In this document: positions 1-5,917 of the stretch, piece by piece
How the letters are laid out: each line of letters starts with the position of its first letter
How positions within the stretch are numbered: position 1 is the stretch's first letter
NCBI GenBank assembly: GCA_002862265.1
Contig: PKCQ01000190.1
Location: forward strand, 1-6,834
Reading direction: 5' to 3'
Length of the DNA stretch: 6,834 nucleotides
From: Planctomycetaceae bacterium
GTDB taxonomy: Bacteria; Planctomycetota; Planctomycetia; Pirellulales; Pirellulaceae
Made by a program: the position numbers and the translations under genes
Notes under the pieces: model-generated
What the model was told of the DNA's origin: nothing
Seen by the model: the letters and a program-made list of their open reading frames with translations, nothing else
Databases searched by the model: none

Positions 1-13
1 TCGAACCCTCACC

Positions 14-200
14 CTTACCCTCATTCTCAGGCAGACGACATCTTCTGCCGCTTGCCGCCTCCTTCGCCTTCCCGTACACCACAAGCAGCACGCTCCACCA
101 GAGGGCACTCTCCCTCCCGCGCAGCGGGTTCTGGGAGAGTCGGGCTATCAGGCCCAGAGAGGGGGCTTCGCTAGTGGGCCAGCTCGGAAGGGAGGGTAAG
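14..200. repeat. REP-like palindromic intergenic element
   Basis: This stretch has nested inverted repeats and no convincing reading frame. The outer arms are a perfect 9-base pair, CTTACCCTC (14-22) and GAGGGTAAG (192-200). Inside are GGCAGA/TCTGCC (30-35 and 44-49) and a strong hairpin at 107-140: ACTCTCCC (107-114) pairs with GGGAGAGT (133-140), and CCCGC (116-120) pairs with GCGGG (124-128) around a GCA loop. A third set, GGGC/GCCC (142-145 and 152-155), competes with GGCCC/GGGCC (151-155 and 176-180). The CCCTC/GGGAG style resembles dispersed repeats found between genes in many bacterial genomes. Membership of a repeat family is inferred, because only one copy lies in this window. It could also contain the terminator of a gene outside the window. 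Confidence 0.5.
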
Positions 201-266
201 TTGAGGCCAAAAGCGTCATTTCATGGTCCGGCGCAAACAATGACGACGAAAAAACTTAGCCGCAGC

Positions 267-318
267 TGGATTCAGCGACTTTTGCCATCGACGGGGGCAA
301 AATGGTCCGATGAATCCA
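267..318. repeat. two-tier imperfect hairpin
   Basis: The outer arms TGGATTCA (267-274) and TGAATCCA (311-318) are perfect reverse complements. The inner arms TTTTGCC (280-286) and GGCAAAA (296-302) are also perfect and enclose a 9-base loop. Between the tiers GAC (277-279) can pair with GTC (305-307), so the whole folds as one interrupted stem. Neither strand has a T-run after the stem, and the T/A bases sit at the foot in the wrong order for an intrinsic terminator. It lies 118 bases before the GTG start at 436, so it may be a structured 5' leader, a binding site or a small mobile-repeat remnant. The rest of 201-435 shows no gene. Confidence 0.5.
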
Positions 319-350
319 AGGCGTAAGACTGAAAGAAACTAGATTTACAA

Positions 351-364
351 AGCTATCAATAGCT
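351..364. promoter_or_regulatory. short palindrome, possible operator
   Basis: AGCTAT-CA-ATAGCT is a perfect 6-base inverted repeat with a 2-base spacer, ending 71 bases before the GTG start of the coiled-coil gene. Its size and position suit a dimeric transcription-factor site. No -35/-10 pair could be assigned with confidence around it, so a regulatory role is only inferred and chance occurrence is possible. Confidence 0.25.
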
Positions 365-424
365 CGCTTTCCGTCGATGAAAACAGCGGAAAAGGCTGGG
401 CCAGCGGGTGCGAAGCATGAAACC

Positions 425-430
425 GGGAGA
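425..430 (+). promoter_or_regulatory. ribosome binding site fixing a GTG start
   Basis: GGGAGA lies about 5-6 bases before GTG 436. An in-frame TGA at 418-420 closes the frame upstream, and the next in-frame ATG (493) would cut off the start of the membrane helix. GTG 436 is therefore the best start. Confidence 0.55.
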
Positions 431-435
431 TTGCA

Positions 436-1275
436 GTGGGCAAGCTGAGTGAAGGCATAAAGACAATCAATACGACGGTCCGCACGATCATTATGGCAGC
501 GTTGGTCGGCGTGATTGGCGTCGGTAGCTGGCAGGTTTATTCCGAGTACACGAAGAAGGAACGCTTGCTCGCGGATCAAGAAGAGCAACTGACAACGCTA
601 AAGGGACAGATCGAGACAAAAGATGCGGCCATTGAATCGCTCGGAAACGACTTGAAAGAGAAAGCGGAGCAAGTCAAAGAACTGTCGCAACAAGTCGATC
701 GACTCGAAACGGCGATGATCTTGTTGAAGACTGACCAACGGCTCGCACGCTTGGAAGTCATCGATATCAAACGCGACGAGGAAGGAAAGGCCGTTGAAAG
801 CAATCTTCGATTCGTCGAATTGTCTCCGAACGGAGACGCACTTTCTGAACCCAAAGAAGTAACGTTGCCCGGCGATTTGGTCTACGTTGACAATTGGATC
901 ATCAAGTTCGACGATGAGTACATTCAGAAAGGCGACATCCAGCGTGGCACTTCATTGTGCCTCTTCCGCCGTATTTTCAGCGAAGACCAGCAGCCAGCCG
1001 AAGGCTTTTCTCTCGACGAGGTCGGGATGCGTCCGCAAGCTTATAGTAGCGGCGGCGCGACGAGCGAATTTGAGGAGAAGCTCTGGAAGGAATTTTGGGA
1101 GTTCGCCAACGATGAGCAAAAAGCGGCCGAAATGGGAATTCGCGCTGCCCATGGCGAAGCTGTGGCGATTAAAGTCAAGGAAGGAAAGCAGTATAATATC
1201 GAGCTCCGTGCCTCCGGCGGACTCTCGTTCAAACCTGTAGCGAAGCCAGCTGGATCAAATAAAGACACTCTTTGA
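436..1275 (+). CDS. membrane-anchored coiled-coil protein, function unknown
   Basis: The 279-residue product starts at GTG with a good Shine-Dalgarno site. Residues 1-16 are a short polar N-terminus. Residues about 17-35 form one hydrophobic helix (TIIMAALVGVIGVGSW core) without a clear signal-peptidase site, so it probably stays anchored in the inner membrane with the rest outside. Residues about 40-98 are a charged heptad-rich coiled coil (K, E, Q and L every three to four residues), suggesting an oligomer. Residues about 99-279 form a mixed domain with strand-like segments (RLARLEVIDIKR, VYVDNWIIKF, GTSLCLFRRIF) and a helical part (FEEKLWKEFWEFAND) followed by RAAHGEA. I recognise no named domain, but the strong segment structure and the clean frame support a real gene. 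Its stop is 19 bases before the phosphatase-like gene, so the two are probably co-transcribed and may act together outside the cytoplasmic membrane. Confidence 0.85.
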   Translation: MGKLSEGIKTINTTVRTIIMAALVGVIGVGSWQVYSEYTKKERLLADQEEQLTTLKGQIETKDAAIESLGNDLKEKAEQVKELSQQVDRLETAMILLKTDQRLARLEVIDIKRDEEGKAVESNLRFVELSPNGDALSEPKEVTLPGDLVYVDNWIIKFDDEYIQKGDIQRGTSLCLFRRIFSEDQQPAEGFSLDEVGMRPQAYSSGGATSEFEEKLWKEFWEFANDEQKAAEMGIRAAHGEAVAIKVKEGKQYNIELRASGGLSFKPVAKPAGSNKDTL

Positions 1276-1294
1276 TCGAAACATCATCCTCCGA

Positions 1295-1795
1295 ATGCCT
1301 GCTGTTTTAGTACTACTGGCCACGATAATTTCGTCTGTCTCGCTGTTTGCACAAGACGAGAAAAAGCAGAGCACTGCATCGGATTCTGCTCCAGCGAATT
1401 TCCTAGACATCAACGAGAAGCTGGACCTGGAGCTCGACAAGCAAATTTACTCGGGCGGAGAGCCAGCCGAGCGCATGCATTTCCGCTGGCTAGCCGGTCA
1501 AGGCATCAAGACGATTGTCAGTGTCGATGGCATCGTTCCCGATCTCAAATTGGCCAAAGCCTATGGCTTGCGTTACGTACACATTCCGTTGACTTACTCT
1601 GGAATCTCTCGCGATTCAGGGCTCGCGATGTTGCGTGTTCTCAAGGAAATGCCTGATCCGATCTACGTTCACTGCCTCCATGGGCAACATCGTGCACCAG
1701 CGGCTGTGGCATACATGTTGCGTGCCAGTGAATCGGTGTGCCAAAATGAAGCACTGGAGATTCTTTTCCGCGGCGGCACCTCAAAGGTTACCTAG
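1295..1795 (+). CDS. exported dual-specificity/tyrosine phosphatase-like domain, N-terminal part of a frameshifted gene
   Basis: Residues 1-19 form a hydrophobic signal peptide, probably cut at FA|Q, so the protein is likely periplasmic. After a short linker, QIYSGGEP (about 50-57) and an alternating strand/helix pattern match the cysteine-phosphatase fold of the dual-specificity family. The P-loop is VHCLHGQHRAP, the HCX5R signature, with nucleophile Cys127 and phosphate-binding Arg133. The loop that usually supplies the general acid reads IPLTYSGI, with no Asp where relatives often have YDGI; the enzyme may be weak or altered. The frame stops at TAG 1793-1795 right after GGTSK, in the middle of a conserved helix region. 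The sequence continues naturally in the next frame as GYLGLWADVRNA. This piece is therefore not a complete protein but the front of a longer one (see 1781-1789 and 1810-2187). No clear Shine-Dalgarno site is present. The phosphatase family call is solid; the substrate is unknown. Confidence 0.8.
   Translation: MPAVLVLLATIISSVSLFAQDEKKQSTASDSAPANFLDINEKLDLELDKQIYSGGEPAERMHFRWLAGQGIKTIVSVDGIVPDLKLAKAYGLRYVHIPLTYSGISRDSGLAMLRVLKEMPDPIYVHCLHGQHRAPAAVAYMLRASESVCQNEALEILFRGGTSKVT
1781..1789 (+). other. frameshift junction inside the phosphatase-cytochrome gene
   Basis: Reading TCA at 1781-1783 and then AAA from 1783 (one base back) gives S-K-G-Y-L-G-L-W-A-D-V-R-N, a smooth continuation of the phosphatase domain. 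The sequence has TCAAAGG where TCAAAAGG would keep one frame. Loss of one A in a homopolymer is therefore the simplest explanation: either a true mutation or a sequencing/assembly error. The site is not a canonical X-XXY-YYZ slippery heptamer. A short palindrome AGGTTACCT (1785-1793) follows directly, but no strong stimulatory structure is evident. Confidence 0.7.
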
Positions 1796-1809
1796 GCTTA
1801 TGGGCCGAT

Positions 1810-2187
1810 GTGCGCAACGCAAAGAAACGCACCGAAAATGAGAAACTCCCCGAACTCAAAAGCACCGCTGCAGTTCCGGTTTTTACAAAACGCATGGCAG
1901 CGATATCTCGAAGTTTCGAGAAGCTTAAAAAGGCGGCAGACGGCCTTGCGCGGCAACGCAGCTACAGTGCTTTGCTGCTCAGCGATGACTTTCGCGAATT
2001 GGAAAGAAGTCCTTTTGCCACGCAGCATGGTGGTGATTTCCGCGCCTTTCTAGAGTTCAGCACAAAACTTTCCGCACAGCTTCATCAAACATCAAAGGCA
2101 GCTAGTTTTGACGCGAAGAAATTCGGCGACTTGATGAAAGAGTTGGCACAGAACTGCACTCGCTGCCACGAGCAGTTTCGCAATTGA
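1810..2187 (+). CDS. cytochrome c'-like C-terminal domain, frameshifted from the phosphatase
   Basis: The open frame can start at GTG 1810, but the meaningful reading extends back to about 1783 in the same frame. The product is almost all helix: a first helix around FTKRMAAISRSFEKLKK, further helices in the middle, and a last helix ending NCTRCHEQFR. The CXXCH (bases 2155-2169; Cys288, Cys291 and His292 in the rejoined 297-residue protein) lies almost at the C-terminus. That placement, followed by two residues and FR, is characteristic of cytochrome c' four-helix bundles rather than class I cytochromes, whose heme motif is near the N-terminus. Attachment of heme c needs export. This piece alone has no signal peptide and no Shine-Dalgarno site, so it makes sense only as the tail of the exported phosphatase-like protein. 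In the family such domains bind heme and often NO or CO, or transfer electrons. The exact family assignment is from motif and topology only. Confidence 0.65.
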   Translation: MRNAKKRTENEKLPELKSTAAVPVFTKRMAAISRSFEKLKKAADGLARQRSYSALLLSDDFRELERSPFATQHGGDFRAFLEFSTKLSAQLHQTSKAASFDAKKFGDLMKELAQNCTRCHEQFRN

Positions 2188-2210
2188 CGTTGCCGATCTC
2201 CTTCGGCGTC
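2186..2210. terminator. weak inverted repeat between convergent genes
   Basis: GCCGA (2192-2196) and TCGGC (2203-2207) pair around a 6-base loop, and GAC/GTC (2186-2188 and 2208-2210) can extend the stem over a bulge. It lies in the 56-base gap between two convergent genes, where a bidirectional terminator would be expected. No T-run follows on either strand, so termination is doubtful. Confidence 0.2.
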
Positions 2211-2243
2211 CCAGGTTTACGCGAAATGTTCTTGCGGCGCGGC

Positions 2244-3032
2244 TCATATCTGCGCGAAGTCATGCGGGAAATAGAACTCGTTGAACAAATCAAAGAGTTC
2301 GGGCCAGTGATGCCGCATGGCATGTGGCTCTTCAAAGAATACCTCACTCGCGACGGCGAAGAACTCTGACAGGCTGGTTGCTCCGTAGCAATCAAGAAGC
2401 CGCGGACTGCCGTTTCGACACATTTCTTGTAGTTGCCCAAAGCACCTTTGGGTCACCTCTCGCCAGCGACGTCCAAGATCGCTGGATTCAATCACGGGAA
2501 TCCCATCGGCATCCCGGCCGTTTCGCATATCGAGGTGATGGGCGAACTCGTGAATCACTACGTTCCGAGCAAAGTTCTGCCTGCGTCCGGTAGCTAAAAC
2601 ATCCTGCCAGGACAAGATGACAGGCCCACGATGCCATGCCTCGCCTAGTCGTCCATCGCGACTCTCCATGACCACGCCAGCTCCAATGTGCTGCTTCGTG
2701 TCAGCGAGGTAGGCTTCTGGGTAAACTAGAATCGACTGCACTTCGGGAAAGTATTCGCCATCAACTTCACCTACCCCCATGCCTAAAGTCATCTTGGCAA
2801 TCTGCGCAGAGATCGTCGCGCGATGTTCGTCGGTTAGTTTCAGGCCCCCGCAGCCTTCCCAATTCTTTTCTGAACAAAAGACTTGAACCGAACGAAGAAT
2901 AGCGGTCTTGGTTTCTTCCTCAACGTCTTCGAGAAAAACCGCGTTCTCGCTGAGCAGCTCATGCCATTTCGCAGGGATAGGCCTCTTCCAAAGTTGGTGG
3001 CGCTGAAACTGACGAAACCAACGAAAGATCAT
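2244..3032 (-). CDS. mtfA: MtfA-type zinc metallopeptidase (M90 family)
   Basis: The 262-residue product matches the size of Escherichia coli MtfA (about 265). The zinc-peptidase motif HEFAH-HLD lies at residues 161-168: His161 and His165 bind zinc and Glu162 is catalytic. Glu230 in SEVFF is the likely third ligand, at nearly the spacing seen in MtfA. Other family hallmarks are LVYPEAYL (substrate-side strand), GPVILSW before the motif, and RNG...DGIPVI just after it. In enterobacteria MtfA binds the repressor Mlc and so raises glucose-transporter expression, and it has aminopeptidase activity. No Mlc or phosphotransferase gene is seen here, so the partner in this organism is unknown. The protein is cytoplasmic: no signal peptide is present. 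It is the last gene of the minus-strand group, 47 bases after pgl, and converges on the phosphatase-cytochrome unit. No strong Shine-Dalgarno site precedes the ATG. Confidence 0.88.
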   Translation of the reverse strand: MIFRWFRQFQRHQLWKRPIPAKWHELLSENAVFLEDVEEETKTAILRSVQVFCSEKNWEGCGGLKLTDEHRATISAQIAKMTLGMGVGEVDGEYFPEVQSILVYPEAYLADTKQHIGAGVVMESRDGRLGEAWHRGPVILSWQDVLATGRRQNFARNVVIHEFAHHLDMRNGRDADGIPVIESSDLGRRWREVTQRCFGQLQEMCRNGSPRLLDCYGATSLSEFFAVASEVFFEEPHAMRHHWPELFDLFNEFYFPHDFAQI

Positions 3033-3079
3033 GGAGAGAACTGCGCGTGAGAATATTGGCTGATCGGCAAGAGTTTACC

Positions 3080-3853
3080 TCAATCCACGAACTCAAGCAT
3101 GCAGTCTTCAGGCGGGCGATTCTCGCCAAGTGCCGATTGGTCCAACATGAAGTGTAGCTGGCCCTCGATCGGTGCAATGAGTTGCGAAGGGAACTGCGAC
3201 GCATCTCTTGCCCCATGCCAAAGCTGGTTCAGGGCAGGTTCTTTGCCAGCACCTGCGATAAGAAACGCAACACATTTTGCCGAGTTCAAAGCAGGAGCGG
3301 TAAGTGAAACTCGCCAGCAATCAAACTTCTCGACCCAGTTTTCCACGACTAGTCGTTCGTTTTCTTCGAGCGCCGTCGTGCCTGGAAATAGTGAGGCGGT
3401 ATGTACGTCGTCCCCCATTCCTAACAAAACGCAGTCGAGTCGAATGCAGCCGTCCGCGCCGGCGAGTTTCTCTTTCAATAATATTTCGTACTGCGCCGCC
3501 ACGTCGCTGGCCGTTCCGCCTGGATCAGGCATGCCCAAGACATTTTCTGCAGGTATCGCAATGTGATCGATAAGATTCTCACGCACCATGCGATAATTGC
3601 TCTGATCGTCGTCTATCGACACATTTCGCTCGTCGCCCCAAATAAGTACGACGCGTGTCCAGTCGATAGTGTCGGGTGGTAGTTCGGCTAGAAGTTGATA
3701 GAGCCGTTTGGGAGTCGAGCCACCAGCAAGACAAACGGAGAAAGGCTCCGTTGAAGCAGATTGATGTTCTTGAATGAGTCCGACCAGCCAGCGACAAGTG
3801 AACTGCGCCAGTGTTTCTGCATCTTTGCAAACTTGGATCTGCGCCGCGGACAT
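3080..3853 (-). CDS. pgl: 6-phosphogluconolactonase
   Basis: This enzyme hydrolyses 6-phosphogluconolactone to 6-phosphogluconate, the second step of the oxidative pentose phosphate pathway, in the cytoplasm. The product of about 257 residues has the family blocks in order: LAGGSTPKRLY (about 42-52), IWGDERNV (about 71-78), SNYRMVRENL (about 85-94) and LGMGDDVHTASLFPG (about 144-158). The last block usually reads D-G-H-TASLFP; here Val150 replaces the Gly next to catalytic His151. Two in-frame ATGs are available, at 3859 and 3853. An AGAAGG site (3862-3867) lies 8 bases before ATG 3853 but only 2 before ATG 3859, so I chose 3853. The gene sits between the DUF6428-like gene (gap 52 bases) and mtfA (gap 47 bases), on the same strand. 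The identity is secure; the Val substitution may slightly change activity. Confidence 0.92.
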   Translation of the reverse strand: MSAAQIQVCKDAETLAQFTCRWLVGLIQEHQSASTEPFSVCLAGGSTPKRLYQLLAELPPDTIDWTRVVLIWGDERNVSIDDDQSNYRMVRENLIDHIAIPAENVLGMPDPGGTASDVAAQYEILLKEKLAGADGCIRLDCVLLGMGDDVHTASLFPGTTALEENERLVVENWVEKFDCWRVSLTAPALNSAKCVAFLIAGAGKEPALNQLWHGARDASQFPSQLIAPIEGQLHFMLDQSALGENRPPEDCMLEFVD

Positions 3854-3861
3854 TGTCATTG

Positions 3862-3867
3862 CCTTCT
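3862..3867 (-). promoter_or_regulatory. ribosome binding site that selects the pgl start
   Basis: On the minus strand AGAAGG is followed by CAATGACAATG. The spacing is 8 bases to the second ATG (3853) and 2 to the first (3859). The second is the more likely start and shortens the protein by two residues. Confidence 0.5.
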
Positions 3868-3905
3868 CGCTACTTAGCCGATTTCATGTAGTGGGATGAC
3901 TGCGG

Positions 3906-4370
3906 TTAGCAGCATCCTGGGCCGGTGCAGGAATCGCCGCCAATGACGGACAGGTTGGGGACTTGGCAAAGGTCAGGAGCCAAACATTGTGTTTGCATTG
4001 CCTCTAACCTCAGCTTTAGGCAACCGTCCTCGACTTGTGCCGTCGCAAGTGAAAACATAGACAAAGTGTTTTGTTGTACCTCGAACTCCACTTCCGTTGC
4101 CGCTTCTAGCTCCAACTGCGCGGACCTGCCAAGGATGGCTCGCAGCTTTTCAGCCGACAATCGGTGGTCCGTATCTTCTGCAAGCCAGGATTGCAGGACG
4201 CAAGCGCTTTTGTTGCGACGCGTGCCACCGCAATCCACAAAGTCCTTGGTGACGCGACCGATTTCAGTCAAATGAAAGTGAGCAGGAAGCACTTCGCCAC
4301 CAGGAAGATGGATCTCGATGGAGTCGATGCTCGAATTGGCAGATGCGGTTTTGAGTTCTTGTAAGTTCAT
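3906..4370 (-). CDS. DUF6428-like protein with cysteine-rich C-terminus
   Basis: The 154-residue soluble product resembles proteins I know as DUF6428, by the blocks PAHFHLTEIGRVTKDF, DCGGTRR (residues 46-52), and a following W-x-A-x-D-x-DHRL segment (about 62-71). No function is established for the family to my knowledge. Members are often small and, as I recall, sometimes lie in arsenic or metal-response neighbourhoods; this is memory, not a search. The tail has Cys129, Cys135, Cys148, Cys153 and Cys154 (ending CTGPGCC), and HFH (31-33) plus Cys47 add further possible ligands, so metal, metalloid or thiol chemistry is plausible. It has no signal peptide or membrane helix. It lies 90 bases after fumC and 52 before pgl on the same strand. 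The family name is less certain than the fact that this is a real gene. Confidence 0.68.
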   Translation of the reverse strand: MNLQELKTASANSSIDSIEIHLPGGEVLPAHFHLTEIGRVTKDFVDCGGTRRNKSACVLQSWLAEDTDHRLSAEKLRAILGRSAQLELEAATEVEFEVQQNTLSMFSLATAQVEDGCLKLRLEAMQTQCLAPDLCQVPNLSVIGGDSCTGPGCC

Positions 4371-4460
4371 TGGTTTTCTCGTGATCTTTCACATTCGAGG
4401 CAAAGGGACAGGTCGAAGACAAGCTGGAAGCTCATCCACGTTTGTTTATCCGACTCATGC

Positions 4461-5891
4461 CTAACCGTCGGCTTGTGGTTCAGTCATGCGAAACGGATCG
4501 AGTGCTTCTTTAAGTTGTTCTTCGGAAAGCACTTCGTTCTCAATGCAAACTTGACGTACTGTCTTGCGTTCGGCAAAGGCTTCCTTGGTGATCTTGGCGG
4601 CCATCTCGTAGCCGATCAACGGATTCAGACTGGTCGACATAGAAAGGCTTTGTTCAACAGCAGCTTCGCAAGATTCCGCATTTGGCGTAAGGCCTTGCAT
4701 ACAAAACTCGATGAAGGCATTCACACCGTTGGACAGTAGCTGAATACTTTCCAATGTCGTCTGTCCCATGACTGGCATCATGATGTTCAACTGAAAGTTT
4801 CCACCAGCCGCACCACTGGTTGTGATGCACTGGTCATTGCCAATGACCCGAGCAGTTAATTGCATCATGCTTTCGCACATTACCGGATTGACCTTGCCTG
4901 GCATGATCGAGCTGCCAGGGGCTCGTTCGGGTAGCACGATTTCGTTAAAGCCGCAACGTGGACCCGAGCCTAGCCAACGAATGTTGTTCGCGAAATTGAA
5001 TAGAGTCGTTGCGATCGTCTTTAACTCACCATGGCATTCGACCAAGCCATCGCGATTGGCATTGGCCTCGAAGTGATTGGCCGCTTCGACGAAGGGCACT
5101 TTAGTTTTCTGAGCCAAGACGGCGGCCACGCGGCCTCCGAACTCGGGGTGCGTGTTGATGCCGCTGCCCACCGCAGTACCGCCAACAGGCAGTTCCAGAA
5201 CCGCTTCCAGCGCCCTGCTTGCTCGTCCCAGTGACAATTCGATCTGGCGGGCGAAGCCACCGAACTCCTGTCCCAAGCGAAGCGGCGTGGCGTCCATTAA
5301 ATGCGTTCGTCCGATCTTGATGATTTTGTCCCAGGCTGCTGCCTTCTCAACAAGCTGTGTGTGTAGAGACTGTAAAGCCGGAATCAACGAGTTCTTGACT
5401 TCGAGCGCGACAGCGACATGAATTGCAGTTGGAAAAGTGTCGTTGGTGCTTTGGCCCATATTCACGTGATCGTTCGGGTGAATGGGCTTGTCTTTCAAGA
5501 ACCGATCGCCGCCGGTGATCTCAATCGCGCGATTGGAGATCACTTCGTTCACGTTCATATTGCTGGAAGTGCCGGAGCCAGTTTGGAAGACGTCGATCGG
5601 GAACTGATCGGCAAGACCGCCATCGGCGACTTCACACGCGGCTTGCAGTAACGCTTCGACCTGGTCATCTTGCAGCGGGTTCTTGCCTGTGCCAGTGAGC
5701 TTACCCAAGTCGCGATTGGCAGTTGCACAGGCGTATTTGACCCAGCCCATTGCTCTAATCAGCGCGGGTGGTAGCCGCCAGCCCGAGACGGGAAAGTTCT
5801 CAACCGCACGCTGCGTCTGTGCGCTGTAGTAAGCGTCCTTGGGTACCTGGACTTCACCCATCGAGTCTTTTTCTGTGCGGAACTCGGTCAT
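4461..5891 (-). CDS. fumC: class II fumarate hydratase
   Basis: Fumarase C interconverts fumarate and L-malate in the TCA cycle; the class II enzyme is an iron-free homotetramer in the cytoplasm. The 476-residue product has the full family signature. It starts FRTEKDSMGEVQVP, aligning directly with the E. coli N-terminus. GSGTSSNMN (about 105-113) and HPNDHVNMGQSTND (about 138-151) line the active site. GRTHLMDATPL contains His197, and GSSIMPGKVNP (about 326-336) contains Ser327. The His-Ser spacing of 130 residues equals that of E. coli His188/Ser318. A GTG in frame at 5897 is possible, but ATG 5891 gives the family's usual N-terminus. Length and motifs show an intact enzyme; FumC rather than aspartase or argininosuccinate lyase is supported by the THLMDATPL block. 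The gene heads the minus-strand group and is divergent from the GntP permease. Confidence 0.97.
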   Translation of the reverse strand: MTEFRTEKDSMGEVQVPKDAYYSAQTQRAVENFPVSGWRLPPALIRAMGWVKYACATANRDLGKLTGTGKNPLQDDQVEALLQAACEVADGGLADQFPIDVFQTGSGTSSNMNVNEVISNRAIEITGGDRFLKDKPIHPNDHVNMGQSTNDTFPTAIHVAVALEVKNSLIPALQSLHTQLVEKAAAWDKIIKIGRTHLMDATPLRLGQEFGGFARQIELSLGRASRALEAVLELPVGGTAVGSGINTHPEFGGRVAAVLAQKTKVPFVEAANHFEANANRDGLVECHGELKTIATTLFNFANNIRWLGSGPRCGFNEIVLPERAPGSSIMPGKVNPVMCESMMQLTARVIGNDQCITTSGAAGGNFQLNIMMPVMGQTTLESIQLLSNGVNAFIEFCMQGLTPNAESCEAAVEQSLSMSTSLNPLIGYEMAAKITKEAFAERKTVRQVCIENEVLSEEQLKEALDPFRMTEPQADG

Positions 5892-5917
5892 TTTCACTTC
5901 ACTGGATTGAGTTGGCG

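Noticed and set aside
222..309. Direct repeat ATGGTCCG at 222-229 and 302-309
   Set aside because: Eight bases repeated once at 80-base spacing is not distinctive and fits chance.
417..452. Tiny 11-codon frame starting at ATG 417 and overlapping the GTG start at 436, a possible leader peptide
   Set aside because: It has no ribosome binding site of its own or notable residue run, and is well within chance.
256..588. Minus-strand frame of 110 codons overlapping the start of the coiled-coil gene
   Set aside because: It lies antisense to a well-supported gene and over the hairpin region, and its product has no recognisable domain.
1781..1795. Programmed -1 frameshifting in the phosphatase-cytochrome gene
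   Set aside because: No canonical slippery heptamer or strong downstream structure is visible; a one-base deletion or error explains the break more simply.
3099..3566. Plus-strand frame of 155 codons across pgl
   Set aside because: It is antisense to an unmistakable 6-phosphogluconolactonase; its Ser/Ala/Pro-rich product is typical of a shadow frame.
3925..4275. Plus-strand frame across the DUF6428-like gene
   Set aside because: The minus-strand product has conserved blocks; this one has none.
4371..4460. Terminator between fumC and the DUF6428-like gene
   Set aside because: Only a four-base AGCT symmetry is seen and no T-run follows, so no terminator is supported.
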